Assembly: GCF_947498635.1 (NCBI RefSeq)
Contig: NZ_CANMKV010000037.1
Location: forward strand, 1-43,092
Direction: 5' to 3'
DNA: 43,092 nt
Source of the DNA: an uncultured Microbulbifer sp.
GTDB lineage: Bacteria > Pseudomonadota > Gammaproteobacteria > Pseudomonadales > Cellvibrionaceae
Part shown: one piece after another, positions 1 through 10,861 of the stretch
How the letters are laid out: each line of letters starts with the position of its first letter
Position numbering within the stretch: the stretch's first letter is position 1
Made by a program: the position numbers and the translations under genes
Notes under the pieces: generated by a model
Databases searched by the model: none
Told to the model about the DNA's origin: nothing
What the model saw: the letters and a program-made list of their open reading frames with translations, nothing else

Positions 1-440
1 ACTTGGTGCATGATCTATCGTAGTCTTGACGGATAACTGAATACTAACAAATTGGCTCGGAATTATTCAGAGGTTCCCTAGGTCTACCTTTTGCTGATAT
101 GTCTAGAAAGGTTGCTCCATCCATTAAGTACAGGAAACACGTTTAACCTGTTTTTTTTGATATTTACATTCAGAGTGCTCGTTGAAAAATCTTTTACTGG
201 TTATTCGTTACGGATGGCTAGCTATACGAGGTATTAATTTAGAGAGCGCAGCGGGACTATCTTAAAGATAAGATAGAATTCCTGGGTTTTCAGTATCGAT
301 ACTATATGCTTAATTGTAAGAATTTTTCTCTGCTGGTGCCTTGTATTAAGAAGTAAAGGGGAGAGTGTATCGAAAAATTAAGCCGGTCAAGGCTTCATGG
401 CGAAAGGTGGTTGTCAAAGAAGGAGATATCTATATTTGAA
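1..440. other. Gene-free left edge
   Basis: I see no convincing coding region, RNA gene or repeat here. A purine-rich stretch near 418-426 (AAGAAGGAG) looks like a strong Shine-Dalgarno sequence on the plus strand, but no reading frame follows it, so I give it no function. Confidence 0.4.
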
Positions 441-477
441 TTAAGGCACCCCAATGACTTGGGTTGGGATGCCTTAA
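441..477 (-). terminator. Hairpin terminator after the large secreted protein
   Basis: TTAAGGCA at the left pairs with TGCCTTAA at the right, and inner C and G runs extend the stem around a short loop. It lies just past the stop codon of the minus-strand gene ending at 486. The following minus-strand sequence is T-rich but has no clean U tract, so it may be a bidirectional or factor-aided terminator. Confidence 0.55.
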
Positions 478-485
478 TCGTGTTG

Positions 486-3400
486 CTAATTAAGAGTCAA
501 GTTCTCAATTGTAAATTTTTCCCATGGACCTAGAACCTTGCGGTTTGCATTCGCACCACCGTCGTGCTCAGCAACAATATAGTTCCCGTGGCGGACATTG
601 AATAAGGAAATTTGATCACCATTCTGCAAACATCCTGTATTATTTGTATGATTTATTAATTCAAATGTCTCCCAGCTATACCTATCAGTGACAGTGACAT
701 CAAGCGCCCCCCATTCTTGGGCACCGTAATAATAACCGTCGGTAGTTTGCAGCCATACATCATCACCGTGAGCAAAACAGCCCTGCTGAGCGCTGTTACC
801 GCTGAGAATAATTGTCTCTTGGCTTCCGATTGTTGAAGCATTTGCGTTGACAGTTTGACCGTTACCTCCATTACCGGTTGCAGTCAAATATTTACCGTGG
901 GCGCTCTTAAGGGCTATTTTCTTAGACTGAACCGCGGGTTTACCAATAGCTATATAGCCCACTACGGCTTGTAGTTTTTCTCCTTTTTCTCTGTGGGCTT
1001 CTTGCACCATTAGGCTGATCTCAAAAGAGCCTGTTTGTTTATCCCTAATTCGAGTACCAAGAGTTTCACTCATATTCTTTCCTTGTACCTGGCTCACCAG
1101 GAGGTAATCCTGAAGGTCAATACCAACGGTTTGGAATTCAGGGGAACCAGTTAAGTTATCTTCCAATAATATGGCATTCACATGAATTTCAGCTCCGTTG
1201 GCCGCCGTATAAGTACCGGCTTCCATCACAACATAATGCAGAATTTCAGGCAATTGAACACGATCATTCGAAGCAAACTCTGCTATCCGAACCTCAAAAC
1301 TATTGGAGGTGATATTACGAATTTCAGCGGTGATGGAATTGGGGTTGGCAACGCCAATGACAGAAGTAAACACCACTGGGTTGGTATAACTGAAATCCAA
1401 TTGAACAGTAATCCAATCGTGATCTACACCATAGAGTTTATCCGCCTCCCCACCAACAAAACGACGGTTCTGGAAATGTATGACATCGACTTGCTCACCG
1501 CCGTGATAAGTTTCTGAATCCAATGACTGCTCCTCTACATTTACCAGGAAGCACTTACCGTTAGTATCTTCCGATATACGTGAAACAATTGGATCCGTAC
1601 CATGAAAGCTAACAGTTTGGTGTAGTAGAATATCATCGGAACTTTCACAGTTATCTTGACCCGTACCAACAGGGTTGTCGGTCACATCGTTTACTTGGTA
1701 ACCTCGCACAAATGCGGTTTCTATGGTGGACGTATTGTTGACGCCCGCGAGTTCCCACATTTCCTGATCCGTTAAATCATCGACATTTGCTTCCCAGCTA
1801 TAGCCGAGTATTTTCCCATCTACTTCAAGTGTGGTTTCCCAGACATGTCGCTTTTCGGCCCAGCTCCAACGCCACTTACTCTGGATCTTGGCTTGCGAAA
1901 TGGTGAATATGAAGTTGCTGAAATCTCCATGGGTCTGAGCATTGCCGACAACCGTTGCCCAAATCTGTTCATCGCCATTACAGCTGTAGAGCTCTATAGC
2001 CTTTTCATTGCGTATAAAGGATTTTGTATCCTGGCAATGGCGATAGACAGCCACATACCCTTCACCTTCTCTTGCAAATAGCCAGTTATTGAAGCTGGAA
2101 GTTTCATCAAACTTATCAGCCGGCCAAATTAAGTTGACTGATTCCGTCGCAAAGTCATCTATTGGCAGAAAATCAGTGGCATTACCCACCCCTTCCATAA
2201 ATCGCAGTTCCATAGCCGGCTTGTATAGAACCAGAGCTACATTCTTATTTTGCTTAATATAAGGTAAATTTGTATTCATTTGCTCCTGACCACCAGCCTT
2301 CCAACCACCATATTCCGCTCCTGAGCGTGTGGTAATCTGGAGTGTCCCCGTTGTGGCAACCCAGGGCTGCTGCTGCCAACCAGCATTACCCGCGTGGTAG
2401 TTTTGATAAGAGCTCAACTGCACTACACCATGGCGATAGAGGTCCAAGGTTTTTTCTGAAATAAGAGAGCTGGTTGTAAAGGGCGCGCTGGTTTCCGTAA
2501 GTAGAACACCAGACATGTCAACCATATCGTCTGCCAGATTGGACTCCACGATGATGTCTTCAAAGAAAAAATTTAATCCGGCGAGAGGTGTCAGATAGTA
2601 TTCCAGCATCTCGTCCGCCAGTTCGGGGTGAGCGTAAGCTCCAGCGGATTGAGAAAAAATAAGTTTGTCTTGTAAATCCAGACCTGCCCATATGGAATCC
2701 ACATCCGAGATGGGATGACCAGAGGAATAGCTGATATTGACTTCACCATTGAGTTTTTCCAGGCGATTATAGGCAACACTACTGACATCCAAGCTGGTCA
2801 TGGAAAAAATATCCATATGTGATCCACCACTGGTAAATACCTGAGGACCCATGCCGGTTATTAGAGCAATAAAGCGTGAGAAGTTATTACCCAGGTCGTT
2901 CACTCCCTGATAACTACCCTCATAAGCCCGCGAATCTGCAGCCGTTGCAGCGCCAAGGTCATTAGTGACCATAGCTATATCGTTGAGAAATATTAGTGCG
3001 ACCTGTCCGGCGAGTGTCTTTATTTCCTGATCTTTTGCATAGTCATAGAGGTTTAATAAAGCAGATAGCGAAAAACCACTATAAATATTTGAGGTAGACT
3101 CATAGACGCCATATTGTTTTTTAACTTCTAAATAACGCACCAAGCGCTCTTTAATTTTTTCTGGACCGCCTCCGATATGCCAGCCCTCCATTTCCCATAG
3201 TAACCAGCTACTAGAGAGCCACATAAGTACGTGGTTCTCAGAAGTGTAGACACGTACCCGCTCGGTATCTTCGTCTTGCCAATATGGGAGCTTGATGATC
3301 TCATTTAGAATTAGATCATCGTAGTCATTACTCTCCGCCAATACACGAATATATTCCAACAGTGGCATATCTGGATTTTTGTAGGCGTGCTTGCCTGGGG

Positions 3401-3983
3401 TGAAAAGTTCGGTTAACCGTTGGGCCAATGCTTCCCTGTCCAGCGGAAGACCAAGATGGGCTCTGAGAATCATGTGGTTATTATTTGGCTCCTCTCTTGC
3501 AGCGTCGAAAGCCCGCTCGATATAGGCGGCTTGACGTTCACGAAAGGCTGCTAGGTAGTCTGGATGTGACCCAGTATCATAGTTCGCCAAAGTCCACAGC
3601 TGAGCACTATCTTCAGAGTTTCGGGCCCCTGTGCTAAACCAATCTGATATATCGACATCAAGACCAAAATAGTTTAATGCGGTAACCGAGTCATCAGCCA
3701 CCCCAAAGAAAAAATCAAGTGTGCCTTCAACAGAATTTGTCAGGCCATCAAATAGCCATTCACCAGTGTCTACTAAAAATCCTACTGAGGTTGTTGCAGC
3801 ATCCTCTACCGTAGTGACAACGTCTTCGACAGCTTCTTCAGTTTTTGCTTCAACTTTCTTCCAGCTTTCGGTAATCCAGCTTGTAAAATTATCCCATATC
3901 CCTGCATGTGCATAGACTGGCATAATCAAACTAAACAATAGCGCGATATACACGATATACACGCCTGCTCTTTTAAAATTCAT
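486..3983 (-). CDS. Large secreted alpha/alpha-toroid-like protein with H-type-lectin-like and fascin-like C-terminal modules
   Basis: This is a 1,165-residue protein of unknown activity. Residues 1-27 form a signal peptide (hydrophobic run ending in AHA). A short acidic coiled stretch follows (about 35-70). Residues about 130-560 are helical and include an ENHVLMW-type segment that recalls the SENH motif of uncharacterised alpha/alpha-toroid proteins related to polysaccharide lyases. Residues about 840-1000 resemble the H-type lectin repeat seen in bacterial extracellular enzymes (NPVVFTSV, then a FEVRI strand and HYVVMEAG). Residues about 1020-1160 look like a beta-trefoil fascin-like domain, beginning SAHGKYLTA and ending GNYIVAEHDGG. 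The layout suggests an exported enzyme that binds glycans through its tail. The ATG start has AGGA upstream and gives a clean signal peptide. The gene stands alone. The domain calls are pattern-based and the substrate is unknown. Confidence 0.6.
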   Translation of the reverse strand: MNFKRAGVYIVYIALLFSLIMPVYAHAGIWDNFTSWITESWKKVEAKTEEAVEDVVTTVEDAATTSVGFLVDTGEWLFDGLTNSVEGTLDFFFGVADDSVTALNYFGLDVDISDWFSTGARNSEDSAQLWTLANYDTGSHPDYLAAFRERQAAYIERAFDAAREEPNNNHMILRAHLGLPLDREALAQRLTELFTPGKHAYKNPDMPLLEYIRVLAESNDYDDLILNEIIKLPYWQDEDTERVRVYTSENHVLMWLSSSWLLWEMEGWHIGGGPEKIKERLVRYLEVKKQYGVYESTSNIYSGFSLSALLNLYDYAKDQEIKTLAGQVALIFLNDIAMVTNDLGAATAADSRAYEGSYQGVNDLGNNFSRFIALITGMGPQVFTSGGSHMDIFSMTSLDVSSVAYNRLEKLNGEVNISYSSGHPISDVDSIWAGLDLQDKLIFSQSAGAYAHPELADEMLEYYLTPLAGLNFFFEDIIVESNLADDMVDMSGVLLTETSAPFTTSSLISEKTLDLYRHGVVQLSSYQNYHAGNAGWQQQPWVATTGTLQITTRSGAEYGGWKAGGQEQMNTNLPYIKQNKNVALVLYKPAMELRFMEGVGNATDFLPIDDFATESVNLIWPADKFDETSSFNNWLFAREGEGYVAVYRHCQDTKSFIRNEKAIELYSCNGDEQIWATVVGNAQTHGDFSNFIFTISQAKIQSKWRWSWAEKRHVWETTLEVDGKILGYSWEANVDDLTDQEMWELAGVNNTSTIETAFVRGYQVNDVTDNPVGTGQDNCESSDDILLHQTVSFHGTDPIVSRISEDTNGKCFLVNVEEQSLDSETYHGGEQVDVIHFQNRRFVGGEADKLYGVDHDWITVQLDFSYTNPVVFTSVIGVANPNSITAEIRNITSNSFEVRIAEFASNDRVQLPEILHYVVMEAGTYTAANGAEIHVNAILLEDNLTGSPEFQTVGIDLQDYLLVSQVQGKNMSETLGTRIRDKQTGSFEISLMVQEAHREKGEKLQAVVGYIAIGKPAVQSKKIALKSAHGKYLTATGNGGNGQTVNANASTIGSQETIILSGNSAQQGCFAHGDDVWLQTTDGYYYGAQEWGALDVTVTDRYSWETFELINHTNNTGCLQNGDQISLFNVRHGNYIVAEHDGGANANRKVLGPWEKFTIENLTLN

Positions 3984-4366
3984 GGCAAAATCCTATATTA
4001 TTATTTTTTCTAAAAAATATACCGGATAAGATCTCCTGCCCTTAACGCTAAAGATTAGCCAGTTGGAAATTAGTCATCAAACGGAGCATTAAAACATTAT
4101 TGAAAAAATTCAACTTCCAGCATGGGAATGGTTAACTTTAAGTGACCTTAATGGCGCAGGAATGGTATTAATTTATATTGCTTAATTCAAACATCACAAG
4201 CATGCAAATAACTACACCTAAGTGTCCTATTGTTAACCATTAAATTAGTATAAGGTGGATGATCCGATTGAAAATATAAGATCGATATCTTCCGCCTTCG
4301 AGAACTTTGGATGTGAGAAATTGTTTCAAAATTGACGCCATATTATTTCTAATTGTTGAACAATAA

Positions 4367-4406
4367 GGTGGGCTGGTGGGCTGGTGGGCTGGTGGGCTGG
4401 TGGGCT
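4367..4406. repeat. Tandem array GGTGGGCT x5
   Basis: There are five exact head-to-tail copies of the octamer GGTGGGCT. The array is outside any gene. The repeated GGG runs on the plus strand could in principle form a G-quadruplex. A function is not shown. Confidence 0.95.
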
Positions 4407-4454
4407 AGCGATTAGCAGTAAACAACGAAGACATTACTGCAATCTCATATTTTA

Positions 4455-4484
4455 GAGGTAGAGGTAGAGGTAGAGGTAGAGGTA
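4455..4484. repeat. Tandem array GAGGTA x5
   Basis: There are five exact copies of the hexamer GAGGTA, 48 bases after the GGTGGGCT array. The array is non-coding and consistent with slipped-strand expansion. Confidence 0.95.
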
Positions 4485-4944
4485 GAAAAACTGAAGCGAA
4501 TGGATTTGCTCAAACGAATATGTGCTGACCTATGATGGGTAACGCTATAGAGCTATTGCCTATCGATTTAAGTTAGCATTTTAGATTCCTGCTAATAGCA
4601 ATTTAAATTAACTGTGATTTTGGTGTCTTATTTTTATTGTTCATCTTCTGAGTTTAAGTTTTGAATCTATATAAAAATCCAAAATTTAACAAATTTTAAG
4701 TGTTAATTAAAAAGCCAGCTATTGATAAGCATCCAGGCAAGTTGAGATCAGGTTAAATCTAATTCTGCTATTTCAATGAGGAAATGTTAATCAGATATAG
4801 AGTTGGTCATCCTCTACTTGATTTATCCTTCCTCTCTCAACATTCTCTAGAATGCATCGGTCTAAAGTTATTTGTGGCGTTTACGCTGCTTTGGTACATC
4901 CTTGTTCCACGTAAAAGCAATAATTACATCTACTAGATGAGTAA

Positions 4945-5913
4945 CTATCTATTGTTCAATTTAGCCACGAATCTATTTGCCAAAGTATAAACCGAGGAGG
5001 GGTTCGCTCCGGTGATCAACTCCCTATCTTCAATAACTTGTGACATCGAAGGTACACGTAAGTTATTAACTTTAAGGCCAGCCTCTTTTGCCTTCTCTGC
5101 AACATAATACTCTAGGCGGCTACCTTTTAGGTAAAGGAATTTTTCAAGGATTAGTTCTTCTGACTTGTTGCCCAGTGTGATGTTATATCCTTTGTAAATA
5201 AAGCTGTTCTTTTGCTCTTCTGTTGGGGGAGTAAATGGATCATAAGTACCTTCCATTGCTGTCAACAATACTATTGGAGCATGACAAATAATAGCGGTTG
5301 GTTTTTTTTCCTCATGAAAATAGGTTAGAATATTCCCTAACTCTTTACTAAACAGTAGATCGGTTTTTGGAGCATGACCTCCTGGAATATATATCCCATC
5401 ATATTTTTTTAAGTGTTTTGATTGTGCGAGTGATTCGAGTGAAAGCAAGGGCTTTTCAGTAATTTGCTGTTGCTCCATTTTATATTCAATATCATCTAGA
5501 AAGGCAGATACTTCGTCATTGGCATAGCGATTAGTGAATTTGAGTCTACCAAAATACTTCATAGCTGTAGTAATATCTTTTGAGCGCTCTTCCTGGGCTT
5601 TGGCCTTAGGGTATAAACTGTATTGGGGCCAGTTCGATACTACTGATGCTTTATAGAAATACATTTGCAGGCCATAACCGTCAATTACCGGAGTTTTTCC
5701 TTTTGGTGTGGCAATATCAACTTCATATCCATTGTCTTCCAGTTGTCTCAGGGTTTCAGATAATTCACTGACAAAATAACCAGATTCGACTACCCCACCG
5801 TTTTTTAAGATCAGCTGGTCAGCTGCAGAAACGACAACAAGTACCTTTCCATTGTTGGCATATACATTAAAGCTAAGAAATATTGCCATACAGAGACATA
5901 CAATTTTTTTCAA
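4945..5913 (-). CDS. Exported DJ-1/PfpI-family (type 1 glutamine amidotransferase-like) protein
   Basis: A 322-residue member of the DJ-1/PfpI superfamily, which includes chaperones, glyoxalases and proteases. The fold's nucleophile elbow is visible as AIICHAP with Cys210, and GGHAP at 178-182 supplies the usual oxyanion glycine segment. Family members of this long type are Hsp31-like. Residues 1-19 form a signal peptide ending VYA, so a periplasmic location is predicted, which is less common for the family. Translation probably starts at a TTG: the minus strand has AAGG seven bases before it and only this start gives a complete signal peptide. The next ATG would remove its charged N-terminus. 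It has no operon partner. A direct repeat upstream (5996-6040) may be its operator. The exact reaction is not predictable. Confidence 0.8.
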   Translation of the reverse strand: MKKIVCLCMAIFLSFNVYANNGKVLVVVSAADQLILKNGGVVESGYFVSELSETLRQLEDNGYEVDIATPKGKTPVIDGYGLQMYFYKASVVSNWPQYSLYPKAKAQEERSKDITTAMKYFGRLKFTNRYANDEVSAFLDDIEYKMEQQQITEKPLLSLESLAQSKHLKKYDGIYIPGGHAPKTDLLFSKELGNILTYFHEEKKPTAIICHAPIVLLTAMEGTYDPFTPPTEEQKNSFIYKGYNITLGNKSEELILEKFLYLKGSRLEYYVAEKAKEAGLKVNNLRVPSMSQVIEDRELITGANPSSVYTLANRFVAKLNNR

Positions 5914-5995
5914 AATAAAACCTTTTTTATTGCTAGTAAAGTGATGAATGTTATTTTCTACCGTGTGATTTCAATGAGTTATCGCATCCACCAGT

Positions 5996-6040
5996 AGTAC
6001 CAATTGGAAAAAATGAACTATAGTACTTAGTACCAAGTGA
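5996..6040 (-). promoter_or_regulatory. Candidate operator: direct repeats AGTACCAAnTG upstream of the DJ-1 gene
   Basis: AGTACCAATTGG at 5996 and AGTACCAAGTGA at 6029 are 33 bp apart start to start, about three helical turns. The second copy overlaps GTACTTAGTAC, an arrangement reminiscent of HxlR-type regulator sites, which often control DJ-1-like stress genes. The sites are 83-127 bp upstream of the start codon. The regulator is not in the window. Confidence 0.35.
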
Positions 6041-6090
6041 ACCCATAGCCTGTGAATTGTCAAGGCCAGTCTGCTTGGCTATCGATCATA

Positions 6091-6116
6091 AAAAATCGAG
6101 AATGCGCGCGATTTTT
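6091..6116 (-). terminator. Short hairpin with A/T flanks
   Basis: AAAAATCG and CGATTTTT pair around a 10-base loop. It sits between the CAP lipoprotein gene and the DJ-1 gene, both minus strand, and could act as a bidirectional terminator or as leader structure. Confidence 0.35.
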
Positions 6117-6243
6117 CAATCTCTTTGATATTTCACGGATCTTTTAAAGAATTTGTCTCACCAAGCATTCTTTTCTTAAACTAATCCCTTATAAACACCC
6201 ACTCAATCGTATACATGTAAAGGCGGTGCTGTCTGTGATGTTT

Positions 6244-6284
6244 AAACCGGATGAGATCGGATTTTATCTGAACTCATCCGGTTT
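6244..6284 (-). terminator. Terminator-like hairpin after the CAP lipoprotein gene
   Basis: AAACCGGATGAG (6244-6255) and CTCATCCGGTTT (6273-6284) form a perfect 12-bp stem with a 17-base loop. It lies 120 bases past the stop codon of the minus-strand gene ending at 6404. The T run after the stem is modest on either strand. Confidence 0.5.
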
Positions 6285-6403
6285 ATTTGTTTGGAGGAAT
6301 TTTGGATCTCACCCAAAATTATGATCTTCTGTTCTCTTGTGTGAACTACCCGTACTTCCGCTCGTGTTTGGTCTGATGCGCTCCAAATCGTCTTTGTATA
6401 ACT

Positions 6404-8254
<1,851 letters not shown>

Positions 8255-8599
8255 ATTAGTCTCTGCGGGTTCAATGTTGCTTGGGTCAAAAAATTTTAAT
8301 TATATGCGCAACTTTCTTACATTTTGTGAACTTGGTTGTACATTATTGTTTCCATATTGAGCTTTAATAATTTCCAATTTGTGAACAATGAACACCCGGA
8401 TCTCTATTTCCTATAAAAGGTTGTTGTTTTTATAAGCGGGTAAACATTGAATATACCCAGCTTCCCTTACCTATGTGTTTATAAAATGTACGATTGATTT
8501 GATTGAATTTCTAATCAATGTGTAATGGCAGACTTAATCTGGCCACTTTACTTTGAGTGATACTGCGGCGCTCACTGAAAATCGGGCAAAATAGTAATC

Positions 8600-8692
8600 A
8601 ATACCAAGAAGACTAAATTCGACCCAGAGCCCAGGCAGGAAGTAGTGCAGCTGATCGTTGACCAGGATTACTCAGTGAAAGGGGGTATGTGA
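8600..8692 (+). pseudogene. Fragment of an IS3-family OrfA transposase
   Basis: An open stretch translates as TKKTKFDPEPRQEVVQL, then IVDQDYSVKG, and then a stop. This matches the N-terminal pattern of IS3-family OrfA proteins (TKKxxFxPExxxEVxxLVxxQGYSV). The rest of the helix-turn-helix and all of OrfB are missing. It is a dead remnant in a stretch with other transposon debris. Confidence 0.55.
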
Positions 8693-8799
8693 ATCCATGG
8701 GTATTATCAAATCTACGACAGAGTCACGGGGGGAGATCTGTGCAGAACGAATAGGTCAGTATTTAGAGGTGACAACATGGTAAGCTGGGAAAATGGATA

Positions 8800-8907
8800 G
8801 GAGCTGATGTATTTGAGTTGTCAGTACGACAGTTCAAAAGGTATTTGGCATACATAGCCATCCTTAGGGTCACAGTAAGGCTAGTTATAAATCATAATGG
8901 AAGATAG
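8800..8907 (+). pseudogene. Possible fragment of an ISNCY-type transposase helix-turn-helix
   Basis: The frame reads ADVFELSVRQFKRYL and ends GRLVINHNGR-like at a stop. The LSVRQ-K-R core recalls the N-terminal helix-turn-helix of ISNCY/IS1202-type transposases, where LSVRQVKRL is typical. Only about 35 codons are open, and they are degraded. This rests on one motif, so confidence is low. Confidence 0.35.
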
Positions 8908-8953
8908 GGAGGGCTAGATAACTTAGTAACACCCTGTAGAATTAGGATTGTTG

Positions 8954-8983
8954 CTACAGCTACAGCTACAGCTACAGCTACAG
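8954..8983. repeat. Tandem array CTACAG x5
   Basis: Five exact copies of CTACAG are followed by one decayed copy (CCGCAG). The array is intergenic, in the transposon-debris region left of the IS30 element. Confidence 0.95.
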
Positions 8984-9274
8984 CCGCAGTACCGAGACCT
9001 TTAAAGAGCGCAAAACTGAAGAAGGCCCCATTGTGCCAGTTGTAAATTGATAGGAATAATGTGACGACTATAAGAGTCCAGAAATAATTAAACCTAGGCT
9101 TAAAGCCATTCCTCTGCGGTGCATTATTAGTTATTACCGGGGATCAACTTCTGTACATATTAAAAACAAGATTTTGGCTGGGATTCATAATTAATACTCC
9201 TGTTCTGTCGTAAGTAGAATAGCTGCCTTCACGATAAATAATGTTGTTTCCCTTTTTTTTACAATTTCAGGATC

Positions 9275-9298
9275 TTGGTTTCAAGTATTAAGTGCAAT
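9275..9298. repeat. Left terminal inverted repeat of the IS30 element
   Basis: A 24-base end starting TTGGTTTC and ending TTAAGTGCAAT. It pairs with the reverse complement of 10332-10355, with mismatches clustered in the middle. It lies four bases from the transposase stop codon. Confidence 0.85.
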
Positions 9299-9302
9299 CC
9301 TT

Positions 9303-10271
9303 TTATACCGCAAGCAGATCATCTTCCAGCCCTATAAATAACTCATTCGGTGACCTTCCACCCCGACTCGCTCTTGGTCTACTATTCAGGCGATCCATTA
9401 CAAATTGAACCTGCTCGTCTGTTACCTTATTAAAGTCGGTATCCTTTGGGAAATACTGCCGGATGAGGCCGTTAGTATTTTCATTGATACCTCTCTCCCA
9501 AGATGAATATGGGTGAGCAAAATAAATATTAGCTTCTAAGTCTTCTGCAATTGTTTCATGACCAGCAAACTCAAGACCATTATCGAAGGTAATTGTTTTG
9601 ATTTTATCTTTGAAGCTCACCATGTGACTAACCGCTGCTTCAGCCAATAAGCCTGATCGTTTACCTGTTAATCTGACAATAACAGTAAATAACGTCTTGC
9701 GTTCAACCATGGTCAGCAAAGCTCCACCACGCCCCTTGCCTATAACGGTATCATCTTCCCAGTCACCTATCCGATTCATCCGATCAACAACCGCTGGTCG
9801 TTCATCTATGCTCACTCTGTTTTTGATCTTTCCGCGTCGATCATACTTACCGTAGCGCTTACGATAGGGCTTTGATGCAATCCTAAGATGCTTGTATAAG
9901 TCTCCACCATTTGCCTGATCTAAATAAATGAGTTGGTAGATCGTCTCATGATGTAACGATACACCTGTATGTCTCTTTAAATAGCTTGCAGTCTGCTGAG
10001 GACTTAATTCTTTCCGAGTTAGGATGACTATTTGTTGCCACACTCCATCAGTCACTTTCTGTGCCTTATACGCTTGCCTGCGTCTAAGCTCCGAAAGCTT
10101 ATGTGCTTGCCCTGGGCGATACCCTCGCAAACCTGTATTGCGTCGTAGCTCTCGACTGATCGTTGCGGGGTGCCTCTCTAACAGTTTTGCTATTGCTCTT
10201 TGAGAGTGTCCGGCTTTTTTTAAACTGTAAATCTGGTATCGTTCGTTCTCGCTCAGTTGGTAGTAGCTCAT
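9303..10271 (-). CDS. IS30-family transposase
   Basis: A 322-residue DDE transposase of normal length for the family. The N-terminus has the IS30 helix-turn-helix signature (LSENERYQIYSL, then GHSQRAIAKLLERHPATISR). The catalytic triad is visible: the first Asp in WEDDTVIGKG (about 173-174), Asp230 in TFDNGLEF, and Glu264 in NENTNGLIRQ. The C-terminal LNSRPRASRGGRSPNELF block is also typical. It cuts and joins the element ends. The frame is intact, so it is probably functional. The ATG start follows GAAAGGGA. Confidence 0.95.
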   Translation of the reverse strand: MSYYQLSENERYQIYSLKKAGHSQRAIAKLLERHPATISRELRRNTGLRGYRPGQAHKLSELRRRQAYKAQKVTDGVWQQIVILTRKELSPQQTASYLKRHTGVSLHHETIYQLIYLDQANGGDLYKHLRIASKPYRKRYGKYDRRGKIKNRVSIDERPAVVDRMNRIGDWEDDTVIGKGRGGALLTMVERKTLFTVIVRLTGKRSGLLAEAAVSHMVSFKDKIKTITFDNGLEFAGHETIAEDLEANIYFAHPYSSWERGINENTNGLIRQYFPKDTDFNKVTDEQVQFVMDRLNSRPRASRGGRSPNELFIGLEDDLLAV

Positions 10272-10287
10272 CAGTCCCTTTCTCTTG

Positions 10288-10320
10288 GTCGGGAGAGGTG
10301 CCGACTCTACCAGCTGAGCC
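10288..10320 (-). other. tRNA-like D-arm and anticodon-arm sequence in the IS30 leader
   Basis: On the minus strand GGCTCAGCTGGTAGAG matches the tRNA D-arm/box A consensus almost exactly. It is followed by GTCGG, an 8-base loop and CCGAC, which fold like an anticodon arm. There is no T-arm and the loop is one base too long, so it is not a tRNA gene. It sits 17-49 bases before the transposase start codon, inside the element. Confidence 0.5.
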
Positions 10321-10331
10321 CTCCCTTACCA

Positions 10332-10355
10332 ATTGCACTTATTATCCGAAACCAA
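10332..10355. repeat. Right terminal inverted repeat of the IS30 element
   Basis: The sequence ATTGCACTTATTATCCGAAACCAA, read as its complement, matches the left end at 9275-9298. GGATC follows directly outside. Confidence 0.85.
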
Positions 10356-10360
10356 GGATC

Positions 10361-10858
10361 AATATTTATGTAAAAGCCATATTTACAGGCGTTATTATAA
10401 ATATTTAGTTCTCCTTGCACACTTTTCCTCCAGCTGCTGTCTTCTTTTACTGACGTTCTGTTTCGAGAGTCGTAGGTCCCCTGCTGTTTTATGCTTCTTG
10501 GGTTAAGGTTATCAGGGATGCTATTAAAAAATATACGCCCTTATTTATTGTTTTCTGCGATATCTTCCGATAACGGATAAACCCTAATTCCCACTTTATT
10601 CCGACCTGGGCCGAAACCCCAAGATTTCTCTTCTTTTTAAGATACAGATCGTACTTTTAATGCATAAGGAACAAAGCTTAACCTGAGGGTATCCTCATGA
10701 TTCCTGAAATTTGTGAAAGGGATTGTGATATTCACAGAAATCAAGAGCATAAAATCTGAGGAATAATTGAGTTAAGGTAAAAACAACCCCTAAAACTATC
10801 AATGAAATTACGAAAAGCTGAAAAGCGAACTCGAAGAGAACTATTTGATTCCTAATGT
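10361..10858. other. Gene-free stretch right of the IS30 element
   Basis: About 500 bases with no supported gene, RNA or repeat. It separates the insertion sequence from the small putative cassette. Confidence 0.4.
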
Positions 10859-10861
10859 TCA

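Larger units (their letters stand above)
3984..4944. other. Gene-free, repeat-bearing intergenic region
   Basis: About 960 bases of AT-rich DNA with no credible coding region. It contains two perfect five-copy tandem arrays, listed separately, and a segment at 4135-4157 (ACTTTAAGTGA, seven bases, GGCGC) that resembles one at 8550-8571 beside a decayed IS3-type gene. The latter pair may be leftover insertion-sequence ends. The promoter of the upstream minus-strand gene should lie within 3984-4100, but I cannot place it. Confidence 0.4.
9275..10355 (-). mobile_element. Complete IS30-family insertion sequence, 1,081 bp
   Basis: One transposase gene fills the element. The ends TTGGTTTC...TAAGTGCAAT (left) and its inverted counterpart (right) match over 24 bases with five or fewer mismatches. 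Both flanks carry GGATC directly outside the repeats (9270-9274 and 10356-10360), which reads as a 5-bp target duplication, although IS30 elements often make shorter ones. The intact gene, matched ends and flanking repeats argue for a recent insertion. Confidence 0.85.

Noticed and set aside
415..440. Strong ribosome-site-like sequence (AAGAAGGAGATAT) on the plus strand, similar to a phage T7 leader
   Set aside because: No open frame follows and the surroundings look like natural chromosomal DNA; a chance match or vector-like resemblance is not supported.
10288..10320. Possible true tRNA gene
   Set aside because: There is no T-arm, no matching acceptor stem and an eight-base anticodon loop; it is inside an insertion sequence leader.
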